A stretch of DNA of 64,000 nt from Rapana venosa (Eukaryota; Mollusca; Gastropoda; Neogastropoda; Muricidae): assembly GCA_028751875.1 (NCBI GenBank), contig CM054138.1:36026773-36090772 (forward strand), read 5' to 3'. Positions 13,171 through 21,472 of the stretch are shown one piece after another (within the stretch, counting starts at the first letter, position 1; the number at the start of each line of letters is the position of its first letter). The notes below the pieces were generated by a model. The model was given only the letters and a program-made list of their open reading frames with translations. It did no database searches and was not told the DNA's origin. Position numbers and translations under genes: made by a program.

Positions 13171-14135
13171 GAGAGAGAGAATAATGCATGCTCAATTATT
13201 CATGTCCATTACAATAGCAGTAGGAAAACAAAAATTCCCTATTCAGTACCCCTGAGACTATGAATGTGATTATATCACTTCGTAGTTGCTGACAGGAGCA
13301 ATTGAAATCTGATCTCCATTTAAAAAAAAAAATTTCTTTAAAAGAAGTTTGTTTGACAAACTGAAAAAAAATGCAGACAGACAACTAACACATCACTTCT
13401 GTTTTACCCCTATCCTGACAGAACCCACACTCAAAGGATACCAAGACTGCTGGAAGAAGATGCAGTGTCACCAGAAGTACCTGAAGTAGATGCGCTCAGT
13501 GCATCATACCCGTAGTTCCTTTTACTGCTCCCGCCTCTAGTCCCTCTTTTTCTTTTGCTGCTACCTGCTGAAATGCCTGTGACATCGAGGGGACAGTCAT
13601 GTTTGTGGCCACTACCACTGTTTTCAGCTGTATGACCTTCTTGTCTGATCGCCTCACCAGTGTAACTGTGATTACCATGGAAACTATTCCTGTTACAGTG
13701 TCCCCACCTTCTCTGGGTGTCCTCTGCTGACTGCCCTTCCCTTTGCAGGCTGCCCTGAAAATTCACTCCAGAATTTCTGCACAAACCGTTATTTCTGTTA
13801 CAGTCCTCTCTCCATGTTCCCTTCTGATTTCTGTTTTGCTCACCACTCATCCCAGTCTGTCCCCAAGGTTCTTCATACTTATGCCCTTTCCGTTTTGAAT
13901 GAAACTGAGACTGTTTGGCATGTGAATGAGTCCTGTCACTGTCAAACTGTAAACTGCTTGTGGTGGCTGCACTTGCTGCCCTGGTTACTACAGCAGCAGA
14001 ACTTCCAGATCCTTCTGCAGGCACTGATCCTTGCATATCACTTGAGTCTGAGTTGGTTCCAGTGCTGGTGACACTGTTTGCAGAGCCATGTCCCCTCCAT
14101 CTCCTCTTTGCTTTCTTTTTCCATTTCTTATCCAT
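3407..14135 (-). CDS. DCAF4: DCAF4/WDR21-like WD-repeat protein, complete five-exon coding region
   Basis: The spliced CDS joins 14135-13442, 10431-9575, 7926-7750, 6098-5984 and 3612-3407 on the minus strand. It totals 2049 nt (682 residues plus TGA), and every junction has GT/AG ends and keeps frame. Recognition rests on the family signature near residues 234-260 (PGFYYDPEKKQYFK followed by a TKESIQKKE motif) and on the C-terminal WD blades: YDLRNR (~535-540), KWDLRMR (~579-585), then AAGQDCYTKLWCVRTGKPLL in the last exon. WDxR-type motifs are the DDB1 contact in CUL4 substrate receptors, so the inferred role is substrate recognition for CUL4-DDB1 ubiquitin ligase. The protein is longer than the human one (about 495 aa), because the first coding exon encodes about 231 low-complexity polar residues before the conserved core. 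The ATG chosen is the first in-frame one after a strong acceptor at 14176/14177, which implies a non-coding exon upstream. Confidence 0.9.
4183..4474 (-). mobile_element. SINE-D: chimeric tRNA/5S rRNA-headed SINE
   Basis: Read on the minus strand, the element opens with a tRNA-like box A (TAGCCTAGTGG). It then runs into a 5S rRNA internal control region: AAGTTAAGCAGCGTCGAGC (box A/IE region), then TTGGATGGGTGACCG (box C). The body follows (AGCTGTAAATGGGTACCTGC). Pol III promoters of two kinds are thus fused. Truncated relatives lie at 30676-30870 and 38295-38430. Confidence 0.75.
5447..5880 (+). mobile_element. SINE-C full-length copy
   Basis: The tRNA-like head has box A 'tggtctagaggtaacg' and box B 'ggttcgtatccc', followed by the body ('agtggtggtctgggtgctag', 'cccatggcaacaagagagtt', 'tagggaaacaaatacagttgc', 'gcactgctcttgtggcaac'). 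This copy ends in A/T-rich sequence after 'cttaaagtggtataaaa'. A second copy lies at 51985-52365. A third, with a different tail, is nested at 14589-14808. Confidence 0.8.
5984..6098 (-). CDS. DCAF4: DCAF4 coding exon 4
   Basis: Residues 577-614, containing LQKWDLRMRKVVLTYEG and CYLPFHIDETQSVLYA. KWDLR is the WDxR motif expected of a DDB1-binding WD protein. The acceptor is TTTCAG and the donor CAG|GTGAGA at 5983. Confidence 0.92.
7175..7500 (+). mobile_element. SINE-A copy in DCAF4 intron
   Basis: It shows box-B-like 'caggttcgaatctcg', then 'gaggatttttcctctgg', 'gagtaggctattgtgtgcc', 'gtgcttattccattatcctc'-type motifs and an AATAAA-rich tail, in plus orientation. The very start of the tRNA head is missing or diverged. 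Confidence 0.75.
7577..7662. repeat. (CCA)n-poly(C)-(CA)n compound microsatellite
   Basis: A short CCA run, a C run and then more than 30 CA units lie in the intron just 3' of DCAF4 coding exon 3. Confidence 0.95.
7750..7926 (-). CDS. DCAF4: DCAF4 coding exon 3
   Basis: Residues 518-576. It encodes a WD blade (MMYTGLRSGSILQYDLRNR) and the strand LSPEETYLYSSDFCGS. The acceptor TTTCAG lies just upstream of 7926 and the donor GTAATT at 7749. A long CA/TG microsatellite begins about 85 bp into the following intron. Confidence 0.9.
8420..8795 (-). mobile_element. SINE-B full-length copy
   Basis: Minus orientation. The tRNA-like head has box A 'agccaagtggttaacac' and box B 'ggtttcaaatctc' on the complement, the body includes 'gtgccttaattcccttcat' and 'gtgggttacggaaacac', and the tail contains CTCACCATTGGTGAA followed by an A-rich end. 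It defines the family to which the 8815, 9440, 17245, 26935, 47450 and 51118 fragments belong. Confidence 0.75.
8812..8895 (+). mobile_element. SINE-B 3'-end fragment
   Basis: The tail block 'aaaatctcaccattggtgaac...gagctctagcccaggaac' and its A-rich end are present in plus orientation, 17 bp from the head of the inverted full copy. Confidence 0.65.
9107..9420 (+). mobile_element. SINE-A diverged copy
   Basis: The order of blocks matches SINE-A ('cagccaagtgttcagaggatt', 'tttttcctctgg', 'agtcctttggatgagacta', 'aggacatcttgtgcacac', 'gaagagtaggc') with many substitutions. Confidence 0.65.
9440..9535 (+). mobile_element. SINE-B 3'-end fragment
   Basis: It contains 'aaaatctcaccactggtgaac' and 'agagctctagctgaggaac' with an A-rich end, abutting DCAF4 exon 2's donor side. 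Confidence 0.65.
9575..10431 (-). CDS. DCAF4: DCAF4 coding exon 2 (conserved core and first blades)
   Basis: Residues 232-517. It begins with the diagnostic PGFYYDPEKKQYFK block, followed by an ITKESIQKKE segment matching the DCAF4 N-terminal signature, then divergent WD blades including a WTCAWNYHRHQ stretch comparable to the WSCAWS segment of vertebrate DCAF4. The acceptor is CAG at 10432-10434 and the donor GTATTC at 9574. Confidence 0.9.
10595..10830 (+). mobile_element. SINE-A 5'-truncated copy
   Basis: It starts at 'agtcctttggatgagactataaacc'-type sequence and continues through 'aagagtaggccattgtgtgcc' to the 'gtgcttatttcattatctt' tail. It lies in the first coding intron of DCAF4. Confidence 0.7.
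10900..10992. repeat. (GA)n microsatellite
   Basis: An almost uninterrupted GA tract. Confidence 0.95.
11851..11963. repeat. (TG)n microsatellite
   Basis: A long TG tract with a few A interruptions, followed by further TG-rich sequence to about 12280. Confidence 0.95.
12370..12437 (+). repeat. Dispersed repeat tail, second copy
   Basis: The motif order TGTAATTGCCTTTCAATGGG...GATGATTAAAG...TTTTTGACTTGACTTGATT is the same as at 405-478. Confidence 0.5.
13121..13180. repeat. (GA)n microsatellite
   Basis: A GA tract with one TA interruption. The 12440-13120 stretch before it is A-rich intronic sequence in which I recognise nothing. Confidence 0.95.
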
Positions 14136-14176
14136 CTTCTTACTCAGTTGAGTACAAACTGATGGCTGAGCAATGG
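13442..14176 (-). CDS. DCAF4: DCAF4 first coding exon (5' end non-coding; CDS from 14135)
   Basis: The exon opens after a textbook pyrimidine-tract acceptor (14177-14195, ending TTTTCAG), carries about 41 nt of 5' UTR, and starts translation at 14135 with MDKKWKKKAKRRW. It encodes a basic start followed by Ser/Gly/Asn/His-rich low-complexity sequence, residues 1-231. The donor is GTATCC at 13441, and the split codon joins as Glu to the next exon. No family domain is recognisable inside it, so its boundaries rest on splice signals and frame. Confidence 0.75.
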
Positions 14177-14384
14177 CTGAAAACAGAAGACAAAAATTAA
14201 GAAGCTGGTTTTAATGTTCAACAAAGATTTTTGTTCTGCTAGTGCTACTGAATGCTACTGCTAACCTCCCATTTGTGTATTGTATCATAGATGCATTCAA
14301 TTTGTATTCAGGTGACTGTAAAAAAAATGTTTCACATAGATGGATGGATGGATGTGTGTATACTGTGAGTGTTTATTTTATTTA

Positions 14385-14962
14385 TTTATTTTATTTATTT
14401 ATTTTATTCTTTTATATCAAGGATAATTGATAAGCACTCATGCGCTTTTTTACATCCAGTCCCCAAATGTATGCAGTTTTGTCAATTTTGTCATCTGTTC
14501 CCACTGGCACACTCTTCCAAAAAGCAGAATTGGTTTAAATGTGTGCACAAGATGTTCTGCATGTGTTTGCACACAGGACCTTGGTTTAATAATAATAATA
14601 ATAATAATGTATGGAATTTATATAGCGCTGAATCTCGTAAAGCAACAAATCAAAGCGCTCAGATTTCATTTCATACCACTTTAAGTCACGGCAGATTTCT
14701 CTCCGTGAAATTCGGGGAGAGCGAGCGCGTCGCCACAAGAGCAGCGCCACCCATTTTTTTTTCTTTTTCCTGTCTGCAACTGTATTTGTTTCCCTATCAG
14801 AGTGGCTTTTGGTTTATAGTCTCATCCGTATGACTTTTGGGAGGAGTGGAGTTGGCACTGACGTTAACTCCAGAGGAAAATTCCTCTTGAACGAGATTCG
14901 AACCTGGGTCAGCAGATCACAAGCACAATGCGCATTACTCTAACCACCAGGCTATCCTGTCC
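14385..14962 (-). mobile_element. SINE-A copy split by a nested SINE-C
   Basis: The two halves (14385-14588 and 14809-14962) read as one minus-oriented SINE-A. The left half carries the tail and 'gcacaagatgttctgcatg', the right half 'tttatagtctcatcc', the 'ttcgaacctgggtc' box B and the 'accaccaggctatcctgtccc' head. The break falls inside 'cttggtttatag' and is explained by the nested element at 14589-14808. Confidence 0.8.
14589..14808 (-). mobile_element. SINE-C 5'-truncated copy with L2-like tail, nested in SINE-A
   Basis: It is flanked by the 8-bp target duplication TTGGTTTA (14581-14588 and 14809-14816). In minus orientation the body matches SINE-C (complement of 'gtgaaattcggggagagcg', 'tgtatttgtttccctatcag'). 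It ends in a tail (complement of 'atggaatttatatagcgctg' plus an ATT repeat) shared with the LINE at 22180-23290. Confidence 0.8.
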
Positions 14963-14969
14963 CATGAGT

Positions 14970-15880
14970 GTTTGTGTGTGTGTGCTTTTTTGTTTTGAAC
15001 TTTTAAGTTTTATTTAAAATGTGTTCACTCTAGGTGATATAATACTTGAACAAGAACTGAAATTAAATAAAAACAGATTAATTAAAACAACTAAATGCAA
15101 GATAAAACCTACAAGTACAACAGAGCATTAATTAATAATAGCACACTATGACACATAGAAATTACAAACAGCCTTAGCAACATCAACCATTCCTACTAAA
15201 TCCTAGTCTATGAGTAAACCTGTAGTTGTATACTCACAAATTCCCTTTTCAGATCTGTGCAATATCAGATTCTTTGTATAACAAGTTCAAGACAGGGCAA
15301 TCAAAAAGAATGTATTTACCAAACAGTGAGCAAGAACAAGCACATGCCACTTTTCGGGAGCATTTCATCTTCCAAGAGTTAAAAGGAATTTATTAGATGT
15401 GTCTTGAACAAGACTCCATTTCAATATTGTTTCAGATAATTCTTATGCGAGTGATTCACTAACACTAACAGTGAATTCAATTAAGTAAATCACTAATCAA
15501 AGTTATATTCATTTTCTGCCAGTTCTCTCTGTGCACCTTGTCTCGCTAATCCAGATTCTAGTACTTCTTGAGATAGACAATCCATTCATTAATATTACTA
15601 TCTTATTTCAAACAAGAAATTTTTCATGATCTTTGAATTATAGTCTTTAACAGATTTTGAGTCAATACAGAAAACAATATCAACATTTTGTATGACTTTT
15701 GTCTGATGCCAATTGCATATGTACTAGTGATGTTGACATTTTCCAGATTATGCTAATCTGTAATCACATGTGTGTTTGTGTGTAAGTGCGTATATATGTG
15801 TAAGTGTGTGTGCATGTGTCACTCTGTATATAAATTATGTGTGTGACTGAGTGAGTGTTTCACTGTCTGTGTGTGTGTTT
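14970..15880. other. Non-coding stretch, nothing recognised
   Basis: AT-rich sequence lies between a SINE-A copy and a TG microsatellite. I see no ORF of note, repeat match or exon signal that I could support. Confidence 0.4.
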
Positions 15881-15881
15881 G

Positions 15882-15884
<3 letters not shown>

Positions 15885-15932
<48 letters not shown>
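15885..15932. repeat. (TG)n microsatellite
   Basis: The TG run sits in a wider TG-rich tract (15765-16015). Confidence 0.9.
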
Positions 15933-15933
<1 letters not shown>

Positions 15934-16116
15934 GTGCATATGTGTGTAAGCATGTGTGCATGTGTTACTCTGTATATAATGTGTGTCACTGAGAGTGAGA
16001 GTGAGTGTGTGTGTGTAACACTTATAACTACTTATGTAGATAATAGGTGGGAAAGAGACCATACATATATACTTCACACAGCAATACACAGTATCCTTGC
16101 CCTTTTTCTTGCCATT

Positions 16117-16152
<36 letters not shown>

Positions 16153-16192
16153 ATATTATATATATATATTATAATATGTATAATATATATTT
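16117..16192. repeat. (TA)n microsatellite
   Basis: Several TA runs are separated by single T or A slips. Confidence 0.95.
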
Positions 16193-16206
16193 ATTTATAT
16201 TAGTTA

Positions 16207-16321
16207 AATCACCAAAGAAAGCAAGGGAAAGATCTGCTGACAAACGCTCCAGAGTGGCAAGAGGCAGCTTACACATGGATTGCCAGACATTGCAAAGCAG
16301 TATGGTTGAGTCAATAATTCA
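16207..16321 (+). other. Isolated exon-like segment, unknown gene
   Basis: A plus-strand segment has an acceptor (TTTATTTATATTAG) directly before it, a clean donor (ATTCAG|GTAAGG) after it, and is open in one frame with a basic N-terminal part (KSPKKARERSADKRSR). I do not recognise a family and found no partner exon. It immediately follows a TA microsatellite, which supplies the T-rich acceptor by chance, so it may be spurious. Confidence 0.2.
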
Positions 16322-16733
16322 GGTAAGGACGTGGACATTGTGGATAATCTGATGTGTCAAAAACGAAAATAGAGCAGATTGGTGGTCATCACCCACGGCC
16401 ATTAGTGCGTTAAGGCTCAAGTGTTCAGTATTTAGACCTGTGCTTTCCATGGTAGGCCTAATGCAGAATGACTTTCGCTAACGTTACTGTCAGGAGCTTT
16501 TTAATGTAATATTTAAGTACACTCGGCCTTTCCTATTATCATACTAAAACTTGTAAGTGATAATGCTAGTGCTCAACACACTTAGATTTATTATGACTTT
16601 ATCGGGCAAAGGGCAGCTAAAGTAACGAGCTCTGTAGGCTAGTATCAACTCAGAATATACATAGAATGATATATTGAAAAGGTGGCTGAAAGAAACATTG
16701 AGAAAAAAAAATTGTGCGCAATCTGTGTTTTAC

Positions 16734-16930
16734 CTGTTCAGTAGCTGAATCAGTTCAACTGGGATGATCAATGTGTTTTGAGTCCGGAAACTCGATCAAA
16801 ATACGGCGTGTAGTATTCAACTAATGACCGGAATTGTAAATAATGAGTTGATTTTCAACAAATTCCAGCACAAAATCCCTTCTAAACTTTCCGTCGTGTA
16901 ATACTCTGGTCTGACCCGATTTCTTCTTCT
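16734..16930 (-). other. DCAF4: Candidate non-coding first exon of DCAF4
   Basis: On the minus strand a CAG|GTAAAA donor sits at 16733. The roughly 200 bp upstream of it are locally richer in CpG (ACACGCCG, TTCCGG, ACGACGG) than the surroundings. The strong acceptor at 14177 requires an upstream exon, and this is the best-looking one. The 5' limit is approximate. This is inference from splice signals only. Confidence 0.3.
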
Positions 16931-17244
16931 TCTTTTTTTTTTTAATGAACTGTGTGATCGGAAGGATCAATAGTTCATTCAATCAATATTTCAACAATTC
17001 TCTCGCCCCAAGTCACTTTTCTTTTTCTGTTTGAAAATGGGAGTTAAAACTTTATCTAAAATCTGTTTCTTTCATTAGTTTTGTTGTTGTTGCATCAAAG
17101 GATGCACTTCACCAAAAAAGAAAAAAAGCTAATTTAGAAAAAAAATGATGTCCTGTTTAGGATGCAACACCACCAGTATTTTTGTTTTGTTTTGTATATT
17201 TTTGTTCTTCAGGTTTTTGTTGTCGGATGGGGTCCGGGTCCTCG

Positions 17245-17520
17245 GTTATAGCTCTTAAGTTCACCAATTGTGAGATTTTTGCTTATGCCACCACTTTTGC
17301 CCACCATTATAGTAGCTGCATTCTGAATTCAGGAATTATGTCTAAACATGACACCAGTATACAATACATGTTTTAAAGTGTGCGCAAGATGCCGTGTGCG
17401 CATTCACACCTGGAGTCTCAGTTTACATTATCATCCGAAAGACTTTAGGGGGAGTGGAGTTGGTACTGACGTTAACTCAAGGAGAAAAATTCCCTGTCTT
17501 GGTGGTAGCTCATACATTGG
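17245..17520 (-). mobile_element. SINE-B tail plus SINE-A fragment
   Basis: 17245-17345 holds the SINE-B tail ('ttcaccaattgtgagattttt', 'tagctgcattctgaattc'). 17370-17520 holds a minus-oriented SINE-A piece ('gtgcgcaagatgccgtgtgcg', 'catccgaaagactt', 'gttggtactgacgttaactc'). Confidence 0.55.
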
Positions 17521-17599
17521 CCATCTGATTACCTGTGCAAAGCTCCAAGTATTAGGATCCCCCTCCCCCAACAGCAGTAATGATAACAAGAATGAAAAG

Positions 17600-18410
17600 A
17601 AAAAAGGATGAATAGATAAAAGCTACCGAAAACAAATGTACAAAATTTAACACCCACCCACTCCCCTTCCCAAAAAGCAACACACACAAAATCCACTCCT
17701 AAACTGTGTTGCAGGGAAAATTAATAGCATTCCTACTAGCCGATTAACAAATAATTGCAATGCGGATATATATGTCTTGCAATTATGATTGAGTATGCCC
17801 TTTATTCAAATTTATTACAGTTTTCCATTGTTTTTATCATGTTACTTGGTTAAAGACCTTGGGATTGACCATCATTAAAAACATGAGGAAGAGAGGTTCA
17901 CACAAACTAAACAGAGACAATGCCACAGCCACATAATATCAATGCTCTGATATGACAGTTGTTTCTTCAACAGGGGCTGAAAGGTCCAATACCACATTCA
18001 ATGTCTTTTTTACCTTCTTTTGTGTTGAACTCTCCCATTATTATGCATATTTCCTGCCAGGTGTTTTGTCTTTCTGTTGTAGGTCATTATAAATTAATCC
18101 TATGTCTTCTGTGAAATGTTTGATGTTGAAGCATGTACCTGACTAATAATGATGGGGAATGGCTTTGCATCAAGTTTGATTATGAGCATTCTGTCGCTGG
18201 TGTTGTTGTAGCTTTTTAAAAGCAAGCTGAATGGTGCCTATCTATCGATTGATGATTGTGACACCGTGTTACCCTCCTTTAGAGTTTCCACTGAAAATAA
18301 CAGTGGTCTCTTCTTTTGATTTTGTCTTCCTTGCTCCATCTGGTTTAACACAGGCCAAGATTGTTTATCTTCAGGTATTGTTGTTCATTAAGCATTAGGT
18401 CTTCCCCCGT
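17600..18410. other. Intergenic stretch, nothing recognised
   Basis: No supported exon, RNA gene or repeat was found by eye. Confidence 0.4.
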
Positions 18411-18414
18411 GGGG

Positions 18415-18900
18415 ATGCTGGGGGCCTGTCAGTATAAATAGCATCCCCACCTTCTGGAAATTCTGTGCTGGAAATTTCCTCTTCTCTATCACTCTGTTTC
18501 TGCCTTGTTCCCTTTCTTCCTGTCACCTTGTCTATTTTCTGCTTTCTTGGTCCATTCTCCTGCCTTTTGCCAGGGGCCTGTCAGTATAAATAGCATCCCC
18601 ACCTTCTGGAAATTCTGTGCTCACAATTTTGTCTTCTCTACCACTCTCTTTGTTTCTGCCTTGTTCCTTTCTTCCTGTCACCTCCTTGTCTATTTTCTGC
18701 CTTCTTGGTCTATTCTCCTGCCTTTTTTCCAGTAAGGCTTAAAAGATAACAATTCTCTCTTATGCCAAAGTCGGATGCGCTGGGCCTGACTTGTCAGGTG
18801 CTTAACAGCAGCGTGACGCATTTTTTGCTCATATAACGAACAATAGTTGCTGTCTGAGCATTTGACAAAGAAGAATTTAGCATTAGGTCTAATTTTGCTA
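18415..18900 (+). repeat. Dispersed repeat G with internal duplication
   Basis: An approximately 148-bp block beginning 'gggcctgtcagtataaatagc' occurs twice in tandem (from about 18421 and 18569). It is followed by 'gctgggcctgacttgtcaggt' and 'ctgtctgagcatttgacaaag'. The complement of this arrangement recurs at 41225-41595 with the same order of motifs. Confidence 0.6.
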
Positions 18901-18947
18901 GGTCAATATGGCCTTCATTTTGCATGGTCTGCATGATCCAATATAAT

Positions 18948-18956
<9 letters not shown>

Positions 18957-18978
<22 letters not shown>
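18957..18978. repeat. Poly(G) tract
   Basis: An uninterrupted G run follows a T run at the edge of repeat F. Confidence 0.9.
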
Positions 18979-18984
18979 TACTTT

Positions 18985-19200
18985 GTATCTGTTTTATAGC
19001 AACTTGAGTCCAAACAATGTGCCAAATCTTGGTGGACCACATCTCTTAAAAGTTGGCTTCAGCTTCAAATTCCTGCCCACCATTGCTTGCAGGCGAATGC
19101 ATTTTAATCACAAACACAGCGAAAATAGTTGTTTTGTTTGTTGCTACTTCTAATGCATGGTTTTTGACTAACTTTGTTGTTTGTAACCGGGCAGACAAAA
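18985..19200 (+). repeat. Dispersed repeat F
   Basis: The blocks 'tatagcaacttgagtccaaac', 'ttaaaagttggcttcagc', 'cacaaacacagcgaaaa' and 'ttgctact' occur in the same order at 44465-44640 ('catagcaacttgaatccagac', 'ttaaagtggtttcagcatc', 'cacacacacagcaaaaac', 'ttgctact'). Confidence 0.5.
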
Positions 19201-19582
19201 ATACGTACAACTAGCACAATTGATGGACAACTCCTGAGACTTACTTCGCATGCGCTAAATTAATCATTTCCCTTGGACACCTTGTCTGCTATTTCGTGTC
19301 AGTTTCGTCCACACACTCACATGCATTTTAATCTTTATCTACTTATTTTTTTACACAAAAATCTATCCTTAGTTTATTGTTGTCATAGTAATTAAAGAGA
19401 ATACTTTTGATAGACAAGCCTTAATTTTCAAGGGGGTGTTTGTCACAGGTTGTCATTTTGGTAATTTTCAACAGGATTCAGTCTTACATCTAGTATTGCT
19501 TTAAAAAGTTTGTGTTTTTAAAATCCAAAATCGCTGATATGGAATTCCATTTAAAATGGAAGGAAAATCGCCCATACATTAT

Positions 19583-20361
19583 GTATAAATGGAGGATGTG
19601 ACAGAGTAAATAAATGCAGCCATGTGACAGTATATAAATGACAGTGTAAATAAATGCAGTGATGTGACAGTGTATATAAATGCAGCAATGTGACAGTGCA
19701 TATAAATGTAGTGATGTGACAGTGTATATAAATGCAGTGATGTGACAGTGTAAATAAATGCAGGGATGTGACAGAGTATATAAATGCAGCAATGTGACAG
19801 TGTATAAATGTAGTGATGTGACAGTGTAAATGAATACAGCAGTGTGACAGAGTATATAAATGCAGCAATGTGACAGTGTATATAAATGCAGCAATGTGAC
19901 AGTGTATATAAATGCAGCAATGTGACAGTGTATATAAATGCAGCGATGTGACAGTGCATATAAATGCAGTGATGTGACAGTGTATATAAATGCAGTGGTG
20001 TGACAGTGTAGAAATGCAGCAATGTGACAGTGTATAAATGCAGCAATGTGACAGTGCATATAAATGCAGCAATGTGACAGTATATAAATGCAGTGATGTG
20101 ACAGTGCATATAAATGCAGCGATGTGACAGTGTATATAAATGCAGCAATGTGGCAGAGTATATAAATGCAGCAATGTGATAATAAATGCAGCAATGTGAC
20201 AGAGTATATAAATGCAGCAATGTGACAGTGTATATAAATGCAGCGATGTGACAGTGTATATAAATGCAGTGATGTGACAGTGTATATAAATGCAGTGATG
20301 TGACAGTGTATATAAATGCAGCAATGTGACAGAGTATATAATGTAGCGATGTGACAGAGTA
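19583..20361. repeat. 26-bp satellite, block 1
   Basis: About 30 tandem copies of a 26-bp unit (GCAGYRATGTGACAGTGTATATAAAT) are present with a few point changes and deletions (20-26 bp variants). A pogo/Tigger insertion at 20362 interrupts it. Each unit contains a TATATAA. The unit has no stop in any of the three minus-strand frames, so long spurious reading frames run across it. Confidence 0.95.
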
Positions 20362-21472
20362 CAGTGGACCCCACTTATAAGGACCTCCGATATAAGAACC
20401 ATCGCTTATAGGAACACCCAAAAGCATGTCCCTGCTAAAGTTGTTCTTTGTGATCACTTATTAAAACTCGCATAAAAGAACCCTCTGATAGAGGAACCAT
20501 CGCCTATATGGACAGCACTTGCAAGGTCCCCACACCAACTTCCCTCGGATATAAGAACCGAAAGTAGGAATTATCATTTCCAGGAAGTCAGATTATTCCG
20601 TTAAAAGAACCCTCGCTTGTAAGAACATCATTTGCTTGTTCCCGACACGACCTCCCCTCGGATATAAGAACCGAAAGTAGAAGTTATGCTCGTTTTGTTA
20701 CCGGTATGAGTCACTTCCAAGAAATTTTCTTCCAGAAAGGCATGATGGCGGAGCGTAAGAGAAAAGCATTGTCTCTCAAACAAAAAGTAGAAATTATCAG
20801 GAGGTCGAGCGGAACCCTCACAAAAGCAAAAGTCTCATCGCTGATGAAATGAAAGTTCCCAGAACGACTTTGCTCAATATTGTAAGAGAAAAAGCCAAAT
20901 ACATTGGGCAGTTTGAAAGCGGCAGGAATGATATTTCCAGAAAGCGTGCAAGAGGCTCCGGGCATGGCACTGTTGACACTGCTTTGTTGGAGTGGTTTTC
21001 TGTGAAAAGGTGAGCTCTCTCTCTCTCTCTCGCTCTCTCTCCCCCTCTCTCTCTAATTCATTCAGACAGCTACTGTTACATATGTTCTAGTGTTATTTGA
21101 ACTGAATTCATGTTTTTGTTTGCAATACACCAAAAACGTAAACGAGATTGCATCGAGATATTCAACTTTTCAACCCAACCAGCAAGTTCCATTGCATTGA
21201 CGTATAAACAAGCAAGAAGTTGCCATGGACACACACACACACACACGTATGCACGCACACACACGTATGCACGCACACACACACACACAGACCATTAGAG
21301 GCCGATATACAACTCTTTTTAGCTTGTCCACGCTATTTTCTTCTTTCTTCGGTTATAAGAACACACACTTCCACAACTGACCTTATAACTGAGGTTATGC
21401 TTATAAGGACCCTCGCTTATAAGGACACCAGAATGCTTGCCCCTGCGGTGTTCTTATATCAGAGGTCCACTG
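20362..21472 (+). mobile_element. pogo/Tigger DNA transposon, internally deleted
   Basis: Terminal inverted repeats start CAGTGGACC at both ends (left CAGTGGACCCCACTTATAAG, right complement CAGTGGACCTCTGATATAAG) and are flanked by the TA target duplication (20360-20361, 21473-21474). Removing the element restores a perfect satellite unit. From about 20742 it encodes a CENP-B/pogo-type N-terminal helix-turn-helix (KRKALSLKQKVEIIRR, then after one frameshift IADEMKVPRTTLLNIV), ending near 21008. The DDE catalytic domain is absent; CT and AC microsatellites fill the interior. Subterminal 'atataagaacc' motifs are repeated several times. It is non-autonomous. Confidence 0.88.

Noticed and set aside
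19490..20457. Reading frames of about 280-294 codons open in all three minus-strand frames (HCHIAAFIYTV-type repeats)
   Set aside because: They are a by-product of the 26-bp satellite, whose unit length is not a multiple of three and which lacks stop codons on that strand. No start context, splice signals or non-repeat sequence support a gene.
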